Below, piece by piece: positions 1 to 5,211 of a stretch of DNA of 6,468 nt. The notes below the pieces were generated by a model. It did no database searches and was not told the DNA's origin. It worked only from the letters and a program-made list of their open reading frames with translations. Position numbers and translations under genes: made by a program. Every line of letters begins with the position of its first letter. Positions within the stretch are counted from its first letter, which is position 1. Source of the stretch: Pseudomonadota bacterium (GTDB taxonomy: Bacteria; Myxococcota; Bradymonadia; UBA4248); contig JAGACY010000401.1 in NCBI GenBank assembly GCA_017613855.1, positions 1-6,468 on the forward strand, written 5' to 3'.

Positions 1-21
1 CGTTTGCTTCTCTATACAAAC

Positions 22-25
22 AGGA
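22..25 (+). promoter_or_regulatory. Ribosome binding site of the transporter gene
   Basis: AGGA lies 6 nt before the ATG at 32 and supports that start. The promoter is not in the window or is not recognisable in the 31 bases available. Confidence 0.6.
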
Positions 26-31
26 TATCGT

Positions 32-1579
32 ATGTCAGAAGAAAAGGCCAGTTTTGGGCAGACTGTCAAAGGTTTGCCGCAGTCTTTTTGGGTTGCCAAT
101 GTCATGGAAATCATCGAGCGCATGGCATGGTATGGTTTTTACTCGCTCTCATCGATCTATATCTGCGATGCAGTGTCGGACGGCGGCCTCGGTCTGAGTT
201 CGTCGGATCGCGGCATTATTCAAGGTGTTGTGACGTTCCTCATTTATTTGTTCCCCTTTGTGACGGGGGCTTTGGGCGATCGCTACGGTTACAAGAAGAT
301 GCTGCTCATCGCATACACGATTTTGGCTCCCTCGTATTTGCTGTTGGGCATGGCCGGCAGCATGTCCACATTTTTTGTGGTTTTCCTTTGTGTTGCAGTC
401 GGAGCTTCGATCTTCAAACCGCTTGTCGTCGGCACTATTGGCCGTGTTTCGAATGAGAAAAACGGTTCACTCGCTTTTGGCATCTTTTATATGATGGTCA
501 ATATCGGCGGATTTATCGGGCCACTGTTTGCGTCGTTCATCCGATCGCAGGGATGGAACTATGTTTTTATTGTTTCTGCAATATGGATAACGCTCAATAT
601 CCCGATTTTGCTGCTGTTTTACAAAGAACCGCCTCGTGAAAATGACGAAAACCGAGCCAAACCGCTTAAACAGGTCATGAACGAAATGTTCGAAGTCATT
701 GGAAATGGCCGGTTTTTTATCACGGTAATCGTGACATTTATTCTCTTTGTCCTCGGCTGCAAGTGGTTCCCGATTCAACATGTCGCACTGGCTGCTGTTG
801 CCTGGATTATGCTTAATCTGCTTGCCGACGGCGTTTTGTGGAAGGCTGGCATTCAGAATTGGCGCATGCGCATCGGACATACACGATTCCTGCTGTTTTT
901 GCTTCTGCTTTCGAGCTTTTGGATCGCCTATAATCAGTTATTTATTACCCTTCCGCTGTACATCAAGGATTCGATCGACAGTACGCCGGTGATGAATGCA
1001 ATTATGTCATTTGGCAATGCCATCGGCATGGATACATCGGAGAATGGCTTCCTGGCCAAGACGTTTTTGGATGTCAAAACCGGTGGTCTCAAACCCGAGC
1101 ATTTCATCAACGTGAATGCCTTTTGTATTATATTGTTCCAGGTGCTTGTATCTATTTTAAATGCCCGTATTAAGCCATTAATTTCCATTATGGTCGGCAT
1201 CTTTTTGACGGGTGTGAGCTTTGTGCTCATTGGAAACGCACCTTCAGCCTGGTTTATCATCGTCGGTGTGGCTGCATTTAGCTTTGGCGAGATGATGGCT
1301 TCGCCGCGCGCCAAGGAATATACGGCGCATGCCGTTGCACCGCGCGAAAAAATGGGCATGTATATGGGCTATTATATGTGGAGCAATGCCATTGGGTCGT
1401 TATTCGGCGGCATTCTTTCGGGAACGCTCTATAAACAAATCGCGCAGGATATGAATAATCCTACGTTGATGTGGTACGTTTTTGCCGGCATTTCGGTCGT
1501 ATGCTGTATTTTGATATATTTCTATCATTTTATAGTAGGCCGAAAAATTGAACAGGAACGCCTTGCCGCCGAAGGTTGA
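32..1579 (+). CDS. POT/PTR2-family MFS transporter (proton-coupled oligopeptide transporter-like)
   Basis: The 515-residue product is a polytopic inner-membrane protein of the major facilitator superfamily. The POT signature ExxERFxYYG is present near the N-terminus as E26-I-I-E29-R30-M31-A-W33-Y34-G35, with M and W replacing F and Y. The loop 2-3 MFS motif follows at 79-89 (GALGDRYGYKK), then FKP at 128-130, FYMMVNIGG at 152-160, an FWIAYNQ segment at 296-302 and GEMMASP at 419-425; all match POT landmarks. Two extra hydrophobic stretches around 227-242 and 250-270 fit the two additional helices of bacterial POT proteins (14 in all). Family members import di- and tripeptides or related solutes with protons; the substrate here is inferred only from the family. 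The ATG is preceded by AGGA with 6-nt spacing. No operon partner is visible. It converges on the phosphoesterase gene. Family confidence is high, substrate confidence is low. Confidence 0.88.
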   Translation: MSEEKASFGQTVKGLPQSFWVANVMEIIERMAWYGFYSLSSIYICDAVSDGGLGLSSSDRGIIQGVVTFLIYLFPFVTGALGDRYGYKKMLLIAYTILAPSYLLLGMAGSMSTFFVVFLCVAVGASIFKPLVVGTIGRVSNEKNGSLAFGIFYMMVNIGGFIGPLFASFIRSQGWNYVFIVSAIWITLNIPILLLFYKEPPRENDENRAKPLKQVMNEMFEVIGNGRFFITVIVTFILFVLGCKWFPIQHVALAAVAWIMLNLLADGVLWKAGIQNWRMRIGHTRFLLFLLLLSSFWIAYNQLFITLPLYIKDSIDSTPVMNAIMSFGNAIGMDTSENGFLAKTFLDVKTGGLKPEHFINVNAFCIILFQVLVSILNARIKPLISIMVGIFLTGVSFVLIGNAPSAWFIIVGVAAFSFGEMMASPRAKEYTAHAVAPREKMGMYMGYYMWSNAIGSLFGGILSGTLYKQIAQDMNNPTLMWYVFAGISVVCCILIYFYHFIVGRKIEQERLAAEG

Positions 1580-1590
1580 TAAATCTTTTG

Positions 1591-1674
1591 TTCGCGGCCT
1601 TTGCGGCCAATAGCCGCATACGGCCTGCGTTTGCGGCCTATGTGCGCACTTCGTGCAGCATATACGGCCGCCGC
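1591..1674. repeat. GC-rich intergenic patch with repeated GGCC-centred words
   Basis: Together with the adjoining hairpin, bases 1591-1706 are 77 of 116 G or C (66%), well above the flanking genes. The six-base word GCGGCC or ACGGCC occurs at 1594, 1603, 1620, 1633 and 1664. Two imperfect hairpins are visible: 1610-1618 against 1632-1641 with one bulge, and GCAC-TTC-GTGC at 1646-1656. The patch begins 11 bases after the transporter stop codon and lies between convergent genes. It has no credible reading frame. It could be a terminator region for both genes or a copy of a dispersed palindromic element; the window alone cannot separate these. Confidence 0.5.
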
Positions 1675-1706
1675 GTCGCCGCTATCCCTGCGGGATACGC
1701 GGCGAC
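1675..1706. terminator. Strong hairpin between convergent genes, putative bidirectional terminator
   Basis: GTCGCCGC (1675-1682) pairs exactly with GCGGCGAC (1699-1706), and TATCCC (1683-1688) with GGGATA (1692-1697). This leaves a 3-base loop and a single bulged C at 1698, giving 14 paired bases. It lies about 95 bases past the transporter stop and about 50 bases past the phosphoesterase stop. No run of T follows on either strand, so it is not a textbook intrinsic terminator. A REP-like element or an mRNA-end-protecting structure is the alternative. Confidence 0.5.
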
Positions 1707-1727
1707 ATTCATACTATGGATGTGCAC

Positions 1728-1739
1728 GCCTTAAAAGGC
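1728..1739 (-). terminator. Short hairpin downstream of the phosphoesterase gene
   Basis: GCCTT-AA-AAGGC is a perfect 5-bp stem with a 2-base loop, 16 bases beyond the minus-strand stop codon. Such a tight loop would open to at least 4 bases, and no T-run follows. It may be only an accessory structure ahead of the larger hairpin at 1675-1706. Confidence 0.25.
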
Positions 1740-1755
1740 TTGTGAACATGAGGCT

Positions 1756-4700
1756 TTAGTTACCATTGTAACCATGCCCAAGGATTTCATAGTAATTGTT
1801 ATTGTCATTATCATCATGATATAAAACGGTAAATTTGCCGTCATCTGTACATGCAATGGCAGGCTGATCCTGATGTCCATCCTGGATGGGATTGACCGTT
1901 TCAATATTTCCCAGGGCATTATTTTTATAGGTTCGATATCGGATATCATTGAAACACTCAGCGGTAGCGCAAATCCAGCCCCATTCCCCCATGGCATTCT
2001 GAACATTCTGGACTGTCCATGTGAATATGGCATTGCCTTGTTTATCGATGGATACATCGGGTTCGATGGCATCATCATTATCCGAAATGACCATATCTTT
2101 TGTCATTTCAGTGCAGTCTGAATGATATCCATGGGCTTTAATGCGATAGACCGTACCAAGATCTGAATTGTCGATGTATGTAATAAAGAAGGTACCATCG
2201 CTATTCATGGCAATCGCAGGTGTTTGTTGCTGGCCATCATCAATGCTGTTGACCACAAAGGTTTCTGTTCGATCGGTGCCGTCGGCTTTAAAGCCCTTTG
2301 CATGTACCTGGAATACGCCATTCATATCGGTGTCGTCTTCCCATGTGACGACAAAGGAACCGTCGTTGGCTATGCCGATATCCGGTTTTTTGCGATCGCC
2401 TTCGGCTGCTTCGAGATTTCGGTCGGCAAATGTCTGTTCACCATTGGCATTAAAGCCTCTCACATAGATTTGGCTATAGTTCGAACCTTCTGCATAATCT
2501 TCCCATGCGACGACAAAACGGCCATCCTCTGCCATTGCTATGGCCGGATTAATCTGCTGACCATCACTGCGGGAATTGACCGTCGTGGTCTTGATGCGCT
2601 CATTGCCATTTTCATCAAAACCGCGCATATAAATTTCATAATAGCCGTTATTATCGGTATCATCTGCCCAAACGACGACGAAATTACCTTTATTATCCAT
2701 TGCCACTTTGGGCGTAATCTGGTCACCTTCGGTGTCGGTATTGATCGTAAACTGCGCTGCTTTCTGACAACCACCGGGATAAAACACGCGCCCCATGATA
2801 TCGTGATTCTCGTTATATATTTGTCCACCCGTGGTATGTGAAGGCTTTTTACCATCTTCTTGACTCGAGTCATCTTCCCAGACGGTGACTATCGAACCTG
2901 TGGTTCGGTGCATGGCAATATCCGGGTTAAGCTGGTTACCCGTGCTGACGCTGTTGATATCGCGTGTGCCAAAGCCAATAAAATGATTGTCGTTATATTG
3001 ATATTGAATTGGTGTTGTAAAATCGGCATCGAATTCGAACTGGTGATCTTCGCTGTTGATATCAGCTTCGTATGTTTTTAACTGTTCGCTGCCCTGGAAA
3101 TGTTCCGAACAATAAAACTCAGGCTGGTTACCCGCAAAATCACTGGCGTTGAGTACTGTAAATGTTTTGGCTTTGATCTTGTTGGTTTTGGGATCAAATA
3201 TAAGCTGGCGCAGCCATCCGTTACCCGCATCGGTAGCGTGTTTGCAGTGATCGGTACATTGGGAAGGAGAGGATAAATGACATGGGTATTCCAACTGGTA
3301 ATTCACGAGCATTTCCGAAACAGTATTGGCGTTAAATCCTTTTTTTTGTCGGAATTCGGTATCAAATTCATGTCCTCCTACAGCCAGGAATACATTATTA
3401 TGCCGTGCCACCAGTTCGTGGAACAGATCCCAGCCCGAAGCACCAAATGAAGCATCCGGCAAGTAGGCACCCAGTGAATATTCATCTTCGCGTCCGGGTT
3501 GGCCAGAGCCGTCTCTCAGATAATTGTGCGTTTCGATGATGACATGGTGATCGGGATATTTTTTGATGAGTTCATCGGCCCAGCAGATAACATCTTTTCG
3601 TGCTGCAAATTCAAGTGCGAGTACCAGGAATTTAATATTTCCGACATCAAATGTGATATAGGAATTCCCGGAATAAGGAGATGCATGGTACCAGGATTTA
3701 TCCTTGAAATGAGATGCGCCAAAATACTCTTCGAAATGGGTATTGGCACGGTCAGAGCCTTGACCGGCATCCGGCTTATAATCATGATTTCCGGTTGAAA
3801 TCGTATAGGGAATATTTGCCTGATCAAGATATTGATGGGCATATTTGGCAACTTCCCAATGATTGATTGTATTATTGTCTGTAATGTCACCAAGATGTAT
3901 GGCAGCACGAATATTTTCTTTGCTGATATTATCATGAATCCATTTCGTTTCTTTTGTATAGGTATTATTTTCTCCTTTTGGGCTCTTGGCATAATTCTGC
4001 GGATCGGGAATCAGTATGATCGAAAACGGCTCACAGTCGTTGCTGCATGTATATTCGCAGGCAGTTTGTGCACTATTGCAGGTTTGCCCGGAACCGCAGG
4101 GCGCTGTGTCAGTCCAGGTCATGCATCCCTGACTATTTTTACTGCAGGTTTGTATGATATTATTTTCGCATCTTTGCTGGCTTTCGGTGCAGTTGTCGCC
4201 GCATTTGCATGTTTTGGTTTCGAGATCGCACGCTTGACCATCACTGCAGGGGATGGTGATGATCCACTTGAAACAGCCCGCATTATTGGTATCTGTACAT
4301 TCGGCAATTCCCTCATCCGTACATTTGATTTCTCCTGCTGAACAGATGCTTTTGCAGCCATCTATACATGAGAAGCTCGTTTCATCGCAGTACTGATCGT
4401 TGCCGCATGTTTCGGTCAAATGCCATTCGGCACATCCCTGGGCATTGGAAGTACAGGTTTCAACGCCGTTTTCTGAGCAGCGTTTGATCGACGATGTATC
4501 ACATATTTCTGAACATTCTGTTGTCGGAACACATTGAAGCAAGGTTTCATCACAGTGCTCACCGGATGGGCAGGCCTCAGTATGGTGAAGGGCACATCCA
4601 TCGGCGTCTGGCTCACATTGATCAATCCCTTCTGGTGTGCATTTTATCATTGCATTGTGGTCGCACCGTTCTTCGCAGTCTTTAACGCATTGATAGGATT

Positions 4701-4953
4701 TGGGATCGCAGATGTCTCCTGTGTCGCACTTCTTAATGGTTTTCCAAACGGCGCACCCTTCTGAATCTGTTTCGCATTGGGCGATGGTATCCTGAATGCA
4801 TTTGTATTCAGTCTGCTGATCGCATATTTCAACGCAATTCTCATTGGGCTGATCCGGGGCTGGTGTATTTTTATCTGCTGCATCCGTACACCCATAGCAA
4901 TCTAAAATGAGAAGAGTTGTTATGATCACGAGATATTTGAATGGCATTTTCAT
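1756..4953 (-). CDS. Predicted lipoprotein: Cys-rich repeats, calcineurin-like metallophosphoesterase and beta-propeller-like repeats
   Basis: The 1065-residue product starts at the ATG at 4953, chosen because GAGGAGGAA ends 4 nt before it. A hydrophobic segment (residues 7-17) precedes Y-G-C22, a loose lipobox, so export and lipid anchoring are likely. Residues 40-299 hold five eight-cysteine modules, and C303/C307 begin a sixth that stops short. Residues 311 to about 600 form a calcineurin-like phosphoesterase domain: D317-P-Q319, GD at 355-356, GNHD at 388-391, THN with H476 and GGHE with H528. It ends with a GNGWLRQLIFDP stretch (577-588), as I recall for secreted members of this family. 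Such domains bind two metals and hydrolyse phosphoester bonds; the substrate is unknown. Residues 667-1065 hold seven repeats with a conserved P-x-[IV] motif and a [FI]-x-[VI]-x-[WY] strand, compatible with a seven-bladed propeller. The gene diverges from the lipoprotein gene at 5212. Confidence 0.85.
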   Translation of the reverse strand: MKMPFKYLVIITTLLILDCYGCTDAADKNTPAPDQPNENCVEICDQQTEYKCIQDTIAQCETDSEGCAVWKTIKKCDTGDICDPKSYQCVKDCEERCDHNAMIKCTPEGIDQCEPDADGCALHHTEACPSGEHCDETLLQCVPTTECSEICDTSSIKRCSENGVETCTSNAQGCAEWHLTETCGNDQYCDETSFSCIDGCKSICSAGEIKCTDEGIAECTDTNNAGCFKWIITIPCSDGQACDLETKTCKCGDNCTESQQRCENNIIQTCSKNSQGCMTWTDTAPCGSGQTCNSAQTACEYTCSNDCEPFSIILIPDPQNYAKSPKGENNTYTKETKWIHDNISKENIRAAIHLGDITDNNTINHWEVAKYAHQYLDQANIPYTISTGNHDYKPDAGQGSDRANTHFEEYFGASHFKDKSWYHASPYSGNSYITFDVGNIKFLVLALEFAARKDVICWADELIKKYPDHHVIIETHNYLRDGSGQPGREDEYSLGAYLPDASFGASGWDLFHELVARHNNVFLAVGGHEFDTEFRQKKGFNANTVSEMLVNYQLEYPCHLSSPSQCTDHCKHATDAGNGWLRQLIFDPKTNKIKAKTFTVLNASDFAGNQPEFYCSEHFQGSEQLKTYEADINSEDHQFEFDADFTTPIQYQYNDNHFIGFGTRDINSVSTGNQLNPDIAMHRTTGSIVTVWEDDSSQEDGKKPSHTTGGQIYNENHDIMGRVFYPGGCQKAAQFTINTDTEGDQITPKVAMDNKGNFVVVWADDTDNNGYYEIYMRGFDENGNERIKTTTVNSRSDGQQINPAIAMAEDGRFVVAWEDYAEGSNYSQIYVRGFNANGEQTFADRNLEAAEGDRKKPDIGIANDGSFVVTWEDDTDMNGVFQVHAKGFKADGTDRTETFVVNSIDDGQQQTPAIAMNSDGTFFITYIDNSDLGTVYRIKAHGYHSDCTEMTKDMVISDNDDAIEPDVSIDKQGNAIFTWTVQNVQNAMGEWGWICATAECFNDIRYRTYKNNALGNIETVNPIQDGHQDQPAIACTDDGKFTVLYHDDNDNNNYYEILGHGYNGN
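1759..2955 (-). repeat. Seven propeller-like repeats at the C-terminus of the phosphoesterase lipoprotein
   Basis: A conserved proline marks each repeat at residues 677, 748, 803, 857, 912, 965 and 1031, giving spacings of 71, 55, 54, 55, 53 and 66. The core is P-x-[IV]-x-[MI] followed by a D/N-G turn, an F-V-V-x-W-type strand, an acidic turn, a second strand and a G-[FY] ending. Repeats 1 and 6 carry insertions; repeat 6 contains a close Cys pair (C995, C1000). Seven repeats fit a closed seven-bladed beta-propeller, a fold that usually binds ligands or partners. The fold is inferred, not shown. Confidence 0.65.
4057..4836 (-). repeat. Five tandem eight-cysteine modules in the phosphoesterase lipoprotein
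   Basis: Modules begin at residues 40, 93, 147, 200 and 251 of the protein. Each follows C-x3-C-x(6-7)-C-x7-C-x(6-7)-C-x8-C-x5-C-x6-C. The fifth cysteine follows glycine, a W usually sits three residues after it (H in module 2), and CD or CN occurs near the end. The even cysteine count suggests disulfide-stabilised domains outside the cytoplasm. Identity between modules is modest, so the array is old compared with that in the neighbouring gene. I do not recognise a named domain with certainty. Confidence 0.8.
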
Positions 4954-4957
4954 AGGG

Positions 4958-4966
4958 TTCCTCCTC
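4958..4966 (-). promoter_or_regulatory. Strong ribosome binding site that decides the phosphoesterase start
   Basis: Read on the minus strand, GAGGAGGAA stands 4 nt before the ATG at 4953 (AGGAGG core with 6-nt spacing). An in-frame TTG at 4983 would place the Shine-Dalgarno inside the coding region and begin next to the -10 box, so it is rejected as the start. A second ATG at 4947 is spaced less well. Confidence 0.8.
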
Positions 4967-4982
4967 AGCAAAACACAACACA

Positions 4983-4988
4983 ATTATA
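4983..4988 (-). promoter_or_regulatory. Perfect -10 box (TATAAT) for the phosphoesterase gene
   Basis: TATAAT reads on the minus strand from 4988 to 4983. This would start transcription near 4976 and give a leader of about 22 nt containing the ribosome binding site. At 15-18 bp spacing the upstream hexamers (for example CTATCA at 17 bp) do not resemble TTGACA, and no adjacent TGn is present. The gene may therefore need an activator, or the match may be partly chance in AT-rich DNA. Confidence 0.45.
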
Positions 4989-5123
4989 TCGCATTGCGTA
5001 TTTTATGATAGAAGAAACTAGTTCAGAGTTTGTTTGCCTGGTGCTCTTTCAAGGCTTTGCTATATTGTTTTCGCATTCAATTCATTTTATCCACATGCCT
5101 TCTATGATGCCTGTTATTATTGC

Positions 5124-5152
5124 TTGATCAGATAGTTGTGTATTGCTAATAG
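5124..5152 (+). promoter_or_regulatory. Candidate promoter of the repeat lipoprotein gene
   Basis: TTGATC at 5124-5129 is separated by 17 bp from TAATAG at 5147-5152, and TG one base before the latter (5144-5145) makes an extended -10. Matches to consensus are 4 of 6 and 3 of 6, so this is a weak candidate. The predicted start near 5159 would put the hairpin at 5161-5185 at the very 5' end of the mRNA. Confidence 0.3.
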
Positions 5153-5160
5153 AAATATGT

Positions 5161-5185
5161 AAAACCATGTGCGATATGTGGTTTT
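5161..5185 (+). other. Leader hairpin upstream of the repeat lipoprotein gene
   Basis: AAAACCA (5161-5167) pairs with TGGTTTT (5179-5185) around an 11-base loop. It ends 16 bases before the AAGGA ribosome binding site. It is not followed by a T-run, so it is more likely an mRNA 5' structure or a protein-binding site than a terminator. The stem is A/T rich and of limited stability. Confidence 0.3.
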
Positions 5186-5201
5186 GCTCTAAAAATAGCC
5201 A

Positions 5202-5206
5202 AAGGA
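5202..5206 (+). promoter_or_regulatory. Ribosome binding site of the repeat lipoprotein gene
   Basis: AAGGA lies 5 nt before the ATG at 5212. That ATG is followed directly by a basic, hydrophobic signal peptide ending in a lipobox, which supports this start. Confidence 0.65.
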
Positions 5207-5211
5207 TACCA

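Noticed and set aside
4..456. 150-codon open frame on the plus strand overlapping the transporter start
   Set aside because: It is out of frame with a clear POT transporter. Its product is rich in Cys, His and Arg with no coherent membrane or domain pattern.
2224..2841. 205-codon open frame on the plus strand
   Set aside because: It lies wholly antisense to the propeller repeats of a long gene with clear domains. It has no ribosome binding site or recognisable protein features. Its length reflects codon bias of the repeats.
3832..4341. 169-codon plus-strand open frame with a hydrophobic translation
   Set aside because: It is antisense to the cysteine modules and the phosphoesterase start. 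The hydrophobicity arises from complementing polar codons, and no start signal precedes it.
4954..4983. In-frame TTG at 4983 as an earlier start of the phosphoesterase gene
   Set aside because: It would add ten residues that disrupt the signal peptide, it abuts the TATAAT box, and it places the strong Shine-Dalgarno inside the coding region.
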